Shown here: positions 41,481 to 52,998 of the stretch, in pieces | How the letters are laid out: every line of letters begins with the position of its first letter | Position numbering within the stretch: the stretch's first letter is position 1 | Assembly (NCBI GenBank): GCA_050699955.1 | Contig: JBOHGD010000006.1 | Location: 71,663-135,662 of the forward strand | Length of the DNA stretch: 64,000 bases | Direction: 5' to 3' | Source of the DNA: GCA-003244245 sp050699955 | GTDB lineage: Bacteria > Actinomycetota > Actinomycetes > Mycobacteriales > Pseudonocardiaceae | The notes under the pieces: generated by a model | What the model was told of the DNA's origin: nothing | What the model saw: only the letters and a program-made list of their open reading frames with translations | Databases searched by the model: none | Made by a program: the position numbers and the translations under genes

Positions 41481-43064
41481 CCGCTCATCGACACGGGTCA
41501 TATCATCGCGGGCCATTACCGGGTACTTGACCGGGTCGGCAGTGGTGGGATGGGCATCGTCTGGCAAGCCAGAGACGAGCGCCTGCATCGATTGGTCGCA
41601 GTGAAACAACTGCTGCTGCAGCCGGACCTGAGCCCCGAGGAGACCGAGGGGGCTCGTCAGCGCGCGCTGCGGGAGGCGCGCATCGCAGCGCGGCTGCAGC
41701 ATCCGAACGCCATCGTCGTCTACGACGTCGCCGAGCACGAGGGCGAGCCCTGCCTGGTGATGGAGTACCTGCCGTCCCGGACTCTGGGCGCGGTGCTGGC
41801 CGAGCAGGGCTGCCTGCCGGTCACCGAGGTCGCCTCGATCGGCAGGCAGGTCGCTTCCGCGCTGGCCGCCGCGCACGCCGCGCAGATCGTGCACCGGGAC
41901 GTCAAGCCGGGGAACATCCTGATCGCAGACGGAGGCACCGCCAAGATCACCGACTTCGGTGTGTCCCGCGCTGCCGGGGACGTGACCGTCACCCAGACCG
42001 GAATGATGGCGGGCACCCCGGCCTACCTCGCCCCGGAAGTGGCGCGCGGGCAGGTGCCGACTCCGGCCTCCGATGTGTTCTCACTGGGTGCCACCCTCTT
42101 CGCCGCGATTGAGGGCCGGGCCCCGTTCGGGGACGGTGAAAATCAGCTCGCACTGCTGCACGCAGTGGCCGCCGGAGATGTGGCGCCGCCTCGGCACGCG
42201 GGCCCGCTGACCCCGACGTTGATGAGCCTGCTGGCGAAAGACCCTTCGGCTCGTCCCGACATGCGTCAGGCCAGCCTGGAGCTCGCCGCCGCGACCGACA
42301 GCCGGCCGGTGCAGATCACCCGCCCCGGCACGTGGTCGCCCAAACCGGCGGCCGCAGCGACCCCGCCGCCGACCCTCGCGTCCCGTCCGATTCCGCCGCC
42401 ACCGCCGCTACCCCCACCGGCGACCCCGCCACCATCCCCGCCGAAGGTCTCCGAGCCCCCTGTACGGCGGCCCGCGCCTCGGCCAGTGCCACGACCCGCG
42501 GCCAGTACTGCGACGCGCTCGGACCCGGATCTCCGCCGTCGGGCGGGTGTGTTCGCCACGGCCCTGCTCGCCGTACTCGCACTGGCCGTGACCGGCGGGC
42601 TGGTGCTGAAGAACATGGGGGACCAGGCTGCGGCGCCGAACACCCCGGCCCCCACGCCGTCCACATCGGCGCCTGCACCCCCGCCCGCGCAGCAAGCAGC
42701 GACCCCACAACCTCCTGCGACGCAGCCGGTACACGCGTCCGAGGGCTCGATCGACTGGAGTTCCGCAGGGCAGCTGGTGATCAACTACTACAACGGCCTG
42801 GACAACCCATCCTCAGCCTGGCGAATGCTCTCAACCACTGCGCAGGCGTTCTTCGGCAACGAGGCGCAGTTCGCGTCGCACTGGAGTCAGTACTCGTCGG
42901 TCAGCGCTCGCAATGCGTTCGGTGTCACCGACAACGGGGACGGCACGGTGAATGTCCCGGTCGATGTGACTTATCACACCGGCAACAACGATCAGACCCA
43001 GAAGCGGGTGCTGCGGGTGACCCGGCTCGGCGGTCAGCTGCTCATCGATTCCGATCCCCGGTGA
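41481..43064 (+). CDS. Transmembrane Ser/Thr protein kinase (start unclear)
   Basis: Kinase domain with P-loop RVGSGGMGIVW, VAVKQ, HRDVKPGN and DFGVS; then a Pro-rich linker, one TM segment (ATALLAVLALAVTGGLVL) and a ~110-residue outside domain without PASTA repeats. The P-loop lies upstream of the first in-frame ATG (41550), and homologous sequence (GHIIAGHYRVLDRVG) runs back to 41481, just after a stop at 41478. No ATG, GTG or TTG exists in frame there. A one-base indel near 41480 joining GTG 41477 to this frame would solve it. Confidence 0.85.
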   Translation, partial: PLIDTGHIIAGHYRVLDRVGSGGMGIVWQARDERLHRLVAVKQLLLQPDLSPEETEGARQRALREARIAARLQHPNAIVVYDVAEHEGEPCLVMEYLPSRTLGAVLAEQGCLPVTEVASIGRQVASALAAAHAAQIVHRDVKPGNILIADGGTAKITDFGVSRAAGDVTVTQTGMMAGTPAYLAPEVARGQVPTPASDVFSLGATLFAAIEGRAPFGDGENQLALLHAVAAGDVAPPRHAGPLTPTLMSLLAKDPSARPDMRQASLELAAATDSRPVQITRPGTWSPKPAAAATPPPTLASRPIPPPPPLPPPATPPPSPPKVSEPPVRRPAPRPVPRPAASTATRSDPDLRRRAGVFATALLAVLALAVTGGLVLKNMGDQAAAPNTPAPTPSTSAPAPPPAQQAATPQPPATQPVHASEGSIDWSSAGQLVINYYNGLDNPSSAWRMLSTTAQAFFGNEAQFASHWSQYSSVSARNAFGVTDNGDGTVNVPVDVTYHTGNNDQTQKRVLRVTRLGGQLLIDSDPR

Positions 43065-43725
43065 TCTGGTCGTCGGGTCGCATCGGACGACGACAGACAT
43101 AGGTCATGGCCGGTGGCACGTGCTGCCACATCGTGCGGGTAGGCAGCACCTCACCGAAGGTGCGGCCCAGCTCGTCGCGGAATCGACGGGCCGCGGGCGT
43201 CCAGTAACCCGAGCTGTACGCCGCCGCGGTGAACACCCCGTCGACACGCAGCGCTGCGGAGAAGGTGGCCAGGAATTCGCGCTGCTGCTGCGAACCGAAC
43301 AGGGTCCACGGCAGTACCGAGACGATCACGTCGGCCCGCTGCAGGCCCTGCTGGGCGAGGATGGCGGGCAGCGTGGCCGCGTCCGCGGTGACGACCTGGA
43401 CGCCGACCAGCGCGCGGGTGCGCAACCGTGCGGCGAGTTCCCGGTCCTTCTCCACCGCGATCACCACGGCGTTCGGCCCGGCTCGCTCGGCGATCGCCGT
43501 GGTCACCGCCCCATCCCCGGCACCGACCTCCACGATGACAACGCGCCGACCGGCCGGACTGTGGCGGGGCACCACGGCCGCCAGCCGACTGGCCAGCTCG
43601 GGCCCGGACGGCAGCAGGGTGCCGACCTCACGTGGGGAGCGAACCGCCGCCGCCAGGAAACCTAAGCCGCTGCCGTGCGGGCGGTGAACGGTCCCCCGGG
43701 GATGTTGGGCGGAATATGAGGGCAT
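43042..43725 (-). CDS. SAM-dependent methyltransferase (rRNA dimethylase/PmtA-like fold)
   Basis: About 227 residues. VVIVEVGAGDGAVTTAIAER is motif I, AVVIAVEKDRELAARLR motif II and ADVIVSVLPWTLF motif IV, resembling the KsgA/phospholipid-N-methyltransferase group. The start is taken at ATG 43725 (MPSYSAQHPRG); 13 further codons are open upstream. The last 23 bases overlap the converging kinase gene. Confidence 0.82.
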   Translation of the reverse strand: MPSYSAQHPRGTVHRPHGSGLGFLAAAVRSPREVGTLLPSGPELASRLAAVVPRHSPAGRRVVIVEVGAGDGAVTTAIAERAGPNAVVIAVEKDRELAARLRTRALVGVQVVTADAATLPAILAQQGLQRADVIVSVLPWTLFGSQQQREFLATFSAALRVDGVFTAAAYSSGYWTPAARRFRDELGRTFGEVLPTRTMWQHVPPAMTYVCRRPMRPDDQITGDRNR

Positions 43726-43817
43726 ACCCGATAGTGCACACCACCAGGTGGTCCGCCGCACCACCTGGTCACCGCTGCCTAGGCTGAGAGCCGCCTACGA
43801 CTCCAGGAGGACACCCG

Positions 43818-44600
43818 ATGGCCCAACTGGGCGATGACCGCTACCTCGAATCGCTGACTGCCCAGTCCGCACAGTTCGCTGGGGCACTCCGTGGCGCCGA
43901 CCTGCAGCAGCGTGTGCCGACCTGCCCGGAATGGACGTTGTATCGGCTCACTGAGCATCTCGGGCAGGCCCACCGGTTCGCGACCGAGATCGTCGCCCGG
44001 CGGGCCACCGCCCTGGTCGACCCCGGGGGACCGGCGGCCGCGCCGCCCCCGGATGACCCGGCTGCGCTCGGTGACTGGTTGTGCGACGGCGCCGCGGCAT
44101 TGGCCGACGCGGTCCGCGAAACCGGCCCGCAGACGCCCGTATGGACTTGGGCGGATGAACAGCCCGCGCGGTTCTGGGCCCGCCGGATGGCGCACGAGAC
44201 TGCGGTGCACCGGGCCGACGCCGAGTTGGCCCGAGGCCGCGACTTCGCCCTGGACCCCGATCTCGCCGCCGACGCGATATCCGAATGGCTGGAACTCGTC
44301 TGCTCGCCGAAGGCGCTTGAGGTACGGCCTGAGCTCGCCGAGCTGCGCGGAGACGATCAACTGCTGCACATGCACTCCACCGACGCCGGACTCGGCGAGG
44401 CGGGGGAGTGGATCGTGCGCCGAACACCGTCCGGTCCGGTCTGGGAACACGGACATTCCAAGGGTGATGTCGCGGTCCGAGGCGCGGTGGTGGACCTGCT
44501 GCTGGTCATGATGCGCCGCGTCCCGCTCAGCGATGCGGACGTCCAGGTGCTCGGCGACTCGGCAGTCTTGGAACACTGGCTGGATCACACTCGTTTCTGA
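43818..44600 (+). CDS. Maleylpyruvate isomerase family mycothiol-dependent protein
   Basis: 260 residues: VPTCPEWTLYRLTEHLGQAHRFA and RRMAHETAVHRADAELA are the two metal/mycothiol-binding helices of the MDMPI N-terminal fold; a second small domain follows (GEWIVRRTPSGPVWEHG). RBS AGGAGGA before ATG 43818. The window holds a second member at 36110 with a different C-terminal domain. Substrate unknown. Confidence 0.85.
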   Translation: MAQLGDDRYLESLTAQSAQFAGALRGADLQQRVPTCPEWTLYRLTEHLGQAHRFATEIVARRATALVDPGGPAAAPPPDDPAALGDWLCDGAAALADAVRETGPQTPVWTWADEQPARFWARRMAHETAVHRADAELARGRDFALDPDLAADAISEWLELVCSPKALEVRPELAELRGDDQLLHMHSTDAGLGEAGEWIVRRTPSGPVWEHGHSKGDVAVRGAVVDLLLVMMRRVPLSDADVQVLGDSAVLEHWLDHTRF

Positions 44601-44715
44601 GCTGCGCGGGATGGACCCAGCTGAGCCGACCCAGCTGAGCCGACGGAGTGTGGGAGGCTGAAGCATCCCGGGCCGTACGCCCAGCAGGCGGGCCGAGGTG
44701 CGATCAGGAGGGACC

Positions 44716-45324
44716 GTGCAGCCGAGCCACCCGTGGCCCGAGGTCCGTCATCCGGCCGACCGATGGCTCACCGTGCCCAACGTGCTGAGCCTGCTCCGGC
44801 TCGCCGGGGTGCCGCTGTTCCTGTGGCTGCTGCTGGGCCCGCAGCACGACCTGCTCGCCGTGGTCGTGCTGGCACTCTCCGGGGTCACCGACTGGCTGGA
44901 CGGCAAACTCGCCCGCTGGCTGGACCAGTACAGCAGGCTGGGTGAGTTGCTCGACCCGGCGGCCGACCGGTTGTACACGCTGAGCATCCTGCTCGCGTTC
45001 GGGATTCGCGAGATCCTGCCTTGGTGGGTGATCGCAGTGCTGCTGGGCCGGGATCTGGTGCTCCTGGCCACGCTGCCGATACTGCGCCGCCACGGCTACG
45101 GTCCACTGCCGGTGCACTACCTCGGCAAGGCCGCCACCCTCTGCCTGCTCTACGCCTTCCCGACGCTGCTGCTGGCCGACAACGTGCACGGCTGGCTGCA
45201 CGCGGTGGCCTGGCCGTTCGCGGTGGCCTTCACCGTGTGGGGTGGCGTGCTGTACGTCTGGTCGGGGGTGCTCTACCTGGTGCAGGTCGAGCGTACGGTG
45301 CGGGAGCAGGCGCGTCGCCGCTGA
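44716..45324 (+). CDS. CDP-alcohol phosphatidyltransferase family enzyme
   Basis: About 202 residues, membrane protein. The catalytic motif DWLDGKLARWLDQYSRLGELLDPAADR fits D-x2-D-G-x2-A-R-x8-G-x3-D-x3-D exactly. It transfers a phosphoalcohol from a CDP-linked donor, as in phosphatidylglycerophosphate or cardiolipin synthesis; position ahead of gcvH resembles pgsA-like genes in mycobacteria. GTG 44716 follows AGGAGGGACC. Confidence 0.9.
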   Translation: MQPSHPWPEVRHPADRWLTVPNVLSLLRLAGVPLFLWLLLGPQHDLLAVVVLALSGVTDWLDGKLARWLDQYSRLGELLDPAADRLYTLSILLAFGIREILPWWVIAVLLGRDLVLLATLPILRRHGYGPLPVHYLGKAATLCLLYAFPTLLLADNVHGWLHAVAWPFAVAFTVWGGVLYVWSGVLYLVQVERTVREQARRR

Positions 45325-45420
45325 CCCGCTGGAGATCACCGCCTTGCGGTCGGTCCGGCGTCCCAATACGCTCACTCCGCCATCAGGTCTCCAACATGAG
45401 CGTGAGTCGGGAGGAGCAGT

Positions 45421-45804
45421 GTGGTCCCTGAGGAGCTGAGGTACACCCAGGAGCACGAATGGGTCTCGCTCAGCGGGGAGGGCACCGTGCGGGTCGGTAT
45501 CACCGACTACGCACAGTCCCAGCTCGGCGACGTGGTCCACGTCCAGCTGCCGGAGGTCGGGGAGCCGGTCACGCCGGGCAACCCGATCGGTGAAGTGGAG
45601 TCGACCAAGAGCGTCTCGGACGTGTATGCCCCGGCCGCGGGCGAGGTGGTGGCCAGCAACCCGGCCTTGGCGGACAGACCCGAACTCGTCAACTCCGATC
45701 CATACGGCGACGGATGGATGGTCGAGATCAAGTTGACCGATTTGGCGGTGCTGGACACGCTGATGAAGGCCCAGGAGTACCGCGGTCTCATCGCGCAGGA
45801 ATGA
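45421..45804 (+). CDS. gcvH: Glycine cleavage system H protein
   Basis: 127 residues, the usual length. Lipoyl attachment Lys63 lies in ESTKSVSDVYAP; the frame also has YTQEHEWVS and LVNSDPYGDGWMV. It shuttles the aminomethyl group between GcvP, GcvT and the lipoamide dehydrogenase. GTG start behind GGGAGGAG. gcvP lies 3.2 kb downstream with its own riboswitch; gcvT is not in the window. Confidence 0.96.
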   Translation: MVPEELRYTQEHEWVSLSGEGTVRVGITDYAQSQLGDVVHVQLPEVGEPVTPGNPIGEVESTKSVSDVYAPAAGEVVASNPALADRPELVNSDPYGDGWMVEIKLTDLAVLDTLMKAQEYRGLIAQE

Positions 45805-45927
45805 GCCCGCTGCCGCGACCTACCCGCTGACATCTCGCTGCTGAGGGACCCTCCATCCGCCACGACGGCAGTCGGCGCGGTAGGTTGTGGTCCGATCAGC
45901 AGCCACCACCTCCAAAGGAGAGCCCAG

Positions 45928-46398
45928 GTGAGCATGAACGACGGGCCCGGTGTCCCACCGGAACGGGGCCCGGAGCAGACCTCGACGTTTCGGGCTGATT
46001 TCCTCGCCGAGCCTGAGAGTGCCGAGACCCCGGGGCAGCCCGTCACCGGTGTCGACGCGTTGCCCGCAGGCTCCGCGCTATTGGTGGTCAAGCGTGGTCC
46101 CAACGCAGGGTCCCGATTCTTGCTCGACCGAAGCACCACCAGCGCGGGCAGGCACCCGGACAGCGACATCTTCCTGGACGACGTGACAGTGTCGCGCAGG
46201 CACGCCGAGTTCCGTCGCGAGGGCGGCGAGTTCGTGGTGGTGGACGTGGGCAGTCTCAACGGCACCTATGTCAATCGCGAACCGGTGGACACCGCGATGT
46301 TGGCCAACGGCGACGAGGTGCAGATCGGCAAGTTCCGGCTGGTATTCCTGACCGGTCCGCGTACCGGGGACCGAGGGGCTGACCAGGAGTTGCGGTGA
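45928..46398 (+). CDS. garA: FHA-domain regulator GarA
   Basis: 156 residues: disordered N-terminus with the kinase target region EQTSTF (Thr18/Thr20), then ALLVVKRGPNAGSRFLLD and the FHA core AGRHPDSDIFLDDVTVSRRHAEF...VGSLNGTYVN. Very close to mycobacterial GarA/OdhI, which binds and inhibits 2-oxoglutarate dehydrogenase and glutamate dehydrogenase until Thr phosphorylation makes it bind itself. AAAGGAGAG RBS; its end overlaps the next gene (GTGA). Confidence 0.95.
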   Translation: MSMNDGPGVPPERGPEQTSTFRADFLAEPESAETPGQPVTGVDALPAGSALLVVKRGPNAGSRFLLDRSTTSAGRHPDSDIFLDDVTVSRRHAEFRREGGEFVVVDVGSLNGTYVNREPVDTAMLANGDEVQIGKFRLVFLTGPRTGDRGADQELR

Positions 46399-47156
46399 CC
46401 GCTGCCGCGGGCCGTTCCCCGCACGGCCTCGGGGCGAGCATCGGCTCGGTGCTCGCCCAACTGCGGACGGACTTCCCGGACGTGACGATCTCCAAGATCA
46501 GGTTTCTGGAGTCCGAGGGGCTGGTTCGGCCAGAACGAACAGCCGCCGGCTATCGGCAGTTCTCACCTGCGGACGTCGCGCGGCTGCGGTACGTGCTCGC
46601 CGCCCAGCGTGATCACTATCTTCCGCTCAAGGTGATCAAGGAACACCTGGATGCGATGGACCAGGGGGAGCACAGCGAACCCGATGGCGCGCGCGGGCCA
46701 AGGCTGCCACGCCCACTGGTCGGGCTGGCAGGCGCAGCCGGTGGCGTGGGACCGGCCGCGCCCGAGGATTTCGCTGCTGTCGATACTGTCCGGATCACCC
46801 AGGAGGAGCTACTCGATGCTGCCGGTATTCGGGCGGCGGCGCTGGTCGAGCTCGAGCAGTTCGGCCTGATCCGGCCCGGCCCGGCAGGCTTCTACGACAC
46901 TGACGCGGTGCTGGTGGCCCGGACCGCTCGGGCCATGACCGACTTCGGATTGGAACCGCGGCACTTGAGAGCGTTCCGAGCCTCTGCGGACCGCGAGGTA
47001 GGGCTGCTGGCCCAGATCGTCACCCCGATGACTCGGCAGCGGGACCCGGACGCTCGGGCCAGAGCCGACGAGGTGGTGCGGGAGCTGGCCGCACTGTCGG
47101 TGCGGTTGCACGCCCTGCTGGTGAAGACGGGGCTGCGGGGCGCCATCGGACGCTGA
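46395..47156 (+). CDS. ftsR: MerR-type regulator FtsR
   Basis: 253 residues: N-terminal winged HTH TISKIRFLESEGLVRPERTAAGYRQFSPADVARLRYVL, a variable Gly/Pro linker, and the C-terminal domain with ELLDAAGIRAAALVELEQFGLI. This matches Rv1828/FtsR, the activator of ftsZ in corynebacteria and mycobacteria. GTG overlaps the garA stop, so both are co-translated. Confidence 0.9.
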   Translation: MTAAAGRSPHGLGASIGSVLAQLRTDFPDVTISKIRFLESEGLVRPERTAAGYRQFSPADVARLRYVLAAQRDHYLPLKVIKEHLDAMDQGEHSEPDGARGPRLPRPLVGLAGAAGGVGPAAPEDFAAVDTVRITQEELLDAAGIRAAALVELEQFGLIRPGPAGFYDTDAVLVARTARAMTDFGLEPRHLRAFRASADREVGLLAQIVTPMTRQRDPDARARADEVVRELAALSVRLHALLVKTGLRGAIGR

Positions 47157-47341
47157 GGGCACGGTGAGAATTGGGCCTTGCTGCACTCGGCATCGAGACC
47201 ATGCCGCGTGTAGCGTCTGGGAGTAGCGATGGTGGAGACGCGACTGGACCGGCAACCACACGGTCTGCGCCCGAGCCGCCGCCGAGCACGACTCTCGAGG
47301 CACTCGGAGTACCGGGTGTGGCAGGAGGGAGGCGCAACGCG

Positions 47342-47815
47342 ATGAGCGAGATGCGTGTCGTCGGGGTGCGGGTTGAGCTGCCGGCGAACCAGCCGATCCT
47401 GCTGCTGCGGGAGACCGAGGGGGAGCGCTACCTGCCTATCTGGATCGGTTCGGGGGAGGCGACCGCCATTGCCCTCGAGCAGCAGGGGGTGCAGCCGGCC
47501 CGGCCGATGACCCACGACTTGCTCCGGGACGTCATCAGCGCCCTTGGCCGGGAGTTGCAGCAGGTCCGGATCACAGAGTTGCAGGAGGGCACTTTCTACG
47601 CCGAACTCGTCTTCGACGGTGACGTGCGGGTGTCAGCCCGCCCGAGCGACTCGGTCGCCTTGGCGCTGCGGGTGGGTGTGCCGATCCACGCCGAGGAGTC
47701 GGTCCTTTCTGAGGCTGGCTTGATCATTCCGGACGAGCAGGAGAACGAAGTCGAGAAGTTCCGGGAGTTCCTCGACTCGGTGTCCCCTGAGGACTTCCGC
47801 GGCGCGGATACCTGA
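47342..47815 (+). CDS. Bifunctional nuclease-family protein (DUF151)
   Basis: 157 residues: RVVGVRVELPANQPILLLRETEGERYLPIWIGSGEATAIALEQQG and RPMTHDLLRDVI are family hallmarks; ARPSDSVALALRVGVPI and an acidic tail follow. ATG 47342 has GGAGGG upstream; the frame is open to 47171 but that part is not family sequence. The same gene follows ftsR in mycobacteria. Confidence 0.92.
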   Translation: MSEMRVVGVRVELPANQPILLLRETEGERYLPIWIGSGEATAIALEQQGVQPARPMTHDLLRDVISALGRELQQVRITELQEGTFYAELVFDGDVRVSARPSDSVALALRVGVPIHAEESVLSEAGLIIPDEQENEVEKFREFLDSVSPEDFRGADT

Positions 47816-48039
47816 TCGGGCCTGGGCGGCAGGGGCCGCGCGAGGCCAGGCTCCAACCCTTGAGTTGAAGTGAAGGTCGAGGCTCCCCGCGCGTCGCGTT
47901 GACCGGTTACTCGGAGGCAGCCTACGGTCGGTGTCGACAGCGAATCGTGCGCGTGTGATTCGCCCGGATGACCGGACGGGTCCGCTGCAGGCCGAGGGGT
48001 CGATGCGGACCAACCGGACCAAGGCGAGGGGAGGCACGG

Positions 48040-48660
48040 GTGGTCGACGGACCGCACGGCGGAGCGGATACCCCGGTGCACGAGGTCCATCCTGCCGGAG
48101 CCGATGCACCCGAGCAGGGCACCCTGTTCCCGGACTCCGCGTTGACCGGCCCGGCCGGAGTGACCGACCAACTGATGGGCTACCGGGGCCCGGCAGCCTG
48201 CCAGATCGCCGGGATCACTTATCGCCAGCTGGACTACTGGGCACGGACCAGCCTCGTGGTGCCCTCCATCCGTGGCGCTTCCGGTTCGGGCAGCCAGCGG
48301 CTGTACTCCTTCAAGGACGTTCTGGTTCTCAAGGTGGTCAAACGACTGCTGGACACTGGCGTCTCGCTGCAGAACATCCGGGCAGCGGTGGAGCATCTGC
48401 GGCGTCGTGGGGTGCACGATCTGGCCCGCATCACCCTGTTCAGCGATGGCACCACCGTCTACGAGTGCACCTCCCCCGAGGAGGTGGTCGACCTGCTGCA
48501 GGGTGGGCAGGGTGTGTTCGGTATCGCCGTGAGCGGTGCGATGAAAGAGATCGCCGGAACCATCAGCCGGTTCCCCCCAGAGCGTGCGGACGGTGGCGAG
48601 GTCACCAGCACGCCGGAGGATGAGCTGACCAAGCGCAGGCGGGCCCGTCGGATCAGCTGA
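48040..48660 (+). CDS. MerR-family regulator (second)
   Basis: 206 residues: GYRGPAACQIAGITYRQLDYWARTSLVVPSIRGASGSGSQRLYSFKDVLVLKVVKRLLDTGVSL is the MerR-type HTH of the Rv1830 family; a DUF-like sensor part follows. GTG 48040 stands behind AGGGGAGG. It completes the garA-ftsR-nuclease-merR block conserved in actinobacteria. In mycobacteria the homologue is an essential cell-cycle-related regulator; its target here is unknown. Confidence 0.88.
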   Translation: MVDGPHGGADTPVHEVHPAGADAPEQGTLFPDSALTGPAGVTDQLMGYRGPAACQIAGITYRQLDYWARTSLVVPSIRGASGSGSQRLYSFKDVLVLKVVKRLLDTGVSLQNIRAAVEHLRRRGVHDLARITLFSDGTTVYECTSPEEVVDLLQGGQGVFGIAVSGAMKEIAGTISRFPPERADGGEVTSTPEDELTKRRRARRIS

Positions 48661-48762
48661 TGCAGAGGGGTGGTACCGCGCGCACCGTCCAGTCGCGCGT
48701 CCTTGACGTGAGGGCAGTGACGTAGATGCCCTACGGGGAGCTAAGCTTGGTGGGTAGTCGTC

Positions 48763-48965
48763 CACCCCGCGCGGGAGAGCTCCGGGCCCACCCACGGTCC
48801 GGGCACCGAAGGAGCAACCCCTCCCCGGAACCTCTCAGGTGAACAGGACCGTGCGGGTCAGACGCCTCTGGAAAGCGGTGGTGCAGACCACCCGCCGACG
48901 GGGAAAGCCGGCGTGAACGCCGGTGAATCTCTCAGGCGCCCCGGCGAGGGCAGCGACAGAGGGGG
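48763..48965 (+). ncRNA. Tandem glycine riboswitch upstream of gcvP
   Basis: Two aptamers in series: the first from about 48770 (GCGGGAGAGC, ACCGAAGGAGCAACCCC, AACCTCTCAGGT), the second from about 48860 (CGCCTCTGGAAAGC, GACGGGGAAAGCCGG, GAATCTCTCAGGCGCC). These are the conserved cores of the glycine riboswitch, ending some 55 bases before the gcvP start. Glycine binding would switch on the cleavage enzyme when glycine is plentiful. Confidence 0.93.
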
Positions 48966-49020
48966 AGGGCCGGCCGAGCACGGCGCTCGACGGTTCCCCT
49001 GGCATCCGGAGGCCACCGTG

Positions 49021-51903
<2,883 letters not shown>

Positions 51904-51930
51904 GTAACAGCGGCGAGCACCCGATACCAC

Positions 51931-52998
51931 CTACGAGCGCGGAGCACCGACGTGGGTGGCGTCGCGGACCGTGCCGACGTACTCCTCGACGAGGTCTTCC
52001 AGCGCGACCACCCCTTCGGTGCCTCCTCCGGGATCCACGACGCGCGCCAGGTGGCTGCGGGTGCGGCGCAGCAGGGCCAGCGCCTCGTCGAGCTTGGCAG
52101 TGGCAGCCACCTCCGGCAGCGGACGTACGCTGTTCTGTGGCACTGGCGTGTCCGGCGGCTGGCCGAGCAGCTCCAGCACGTCCTTGACATGCAGATAGCC
52201 CACTAGCGTCGGGTCATCGGCATGGAGATCGTCAGCACGGAGTGGGAACCGGGAGAAGCCGGTCTCTCGCACGGCCTGCTCGATGTCGCCGAGAGTGGCG
52301 GTGGCCGGCACGGTGGTCACCTGACAGAGCGGGATCAGCACGTCGGCCACCATGCGCTCCACCGTGGCCAGGGTCTGGGTCAGCCTGCGGTGCTCCTGGC
52401 TGTCCAGCAGGCCCTCACGGCTGGAATCGGCGATCAGGTTGGCCAGCTCATCAGGGCTGTAGCCATTTTCCAGCTCGTCACGGGTCTGCACGCCGAATAT
52501 CCGCAGTACGTGGTTGGCGATCCAGTTCAACACCGCGATCACCAGCCGCATCAGGCGGGCCCAGGCGACCAGTGGCGGCACCATCCACAGCGCGGTGCGC
52601 TCCGGGCCCGCGATGGCGATGTTCTTGGGCACCATCTCGCCGAGCAGGATGTGCAGCACCGTCACGATGCCCAGGGCGACGACGAACGCGATGGTGTGCC
52701 GCACCGCGTCGGGCACCCCGAACGGGCTCAGCAGCCACTCCAGCTGCTGGGCGACCGCGGGTTCGCCGAGCGAGCCCAACCCCAGCGAGCAGATGGTGAT
52801 CCCCAGCTGCGCCGCTGCCAGCATCTGCGAAAGGTGCGCACTCGCGCGGATCACCGCGCGGGCCCGCCCCACGCCGCGTGCTGCCATCGCTTCCAGCCGG
52901 TCCCGCCGAGCGCTGATCAGAGAGAACTCGGCACCGACGAAGAACACGTTGCCGGCCAGCAGCAGCAGGGCGAGCAGCATCGCAGTGGCCTGGTTCAC
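51931..52998 (-). CDS. CNNM/CorC-family membrane protein (downstream of pair)
   Basis: 355 residues: DUF21 transmembrane domain (LLALLLLAGNVFFVGAEFSLISARRDRLE, AAAQLGITICSLGLGSLGEPAVA, LHILLGEMVPKN) and a CBS pair (VGYLHVKDVLELL, GVVALEDLVEEYVGTV). Members move or sense Mg2+ and related ions. It lacks the C-terminal CorC_HlyC domain present in its neighbour. GTG 52998 overlaps the stop of the upstream gene (GTGA). Confidence 0.9.
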   Translation of the reverse strand: MNQATAMLLALLLLAGNVFFVGAEFSLISARRDRLEAMAARGVGRARAVIRASAHLSQMLAAAQLGITICSLGLGSLGEPAVAQQLEWLLSPFGVPDAVRHTIAFVVALGIVTVLHILLGEMVPKNIAIAGPERTALWMVPPLVAWARLMRLVIAVLNWIANHVLRIFGVQTRDELENGYSPDELANLIADSSREGLLDSQEHRRLTQTLATVERMVADVLIPLCQVTTVPATATLGDIEQAVRETGFSRFPLRADDLHADDPTLVGYLHVKDVLELLGQPPDTPVPQNSVRPLPEVAATAKLDEALALLRRTRSHLARVVDPGGGTEGVVALEDLVEEYVGTVRDATHVGAPRS

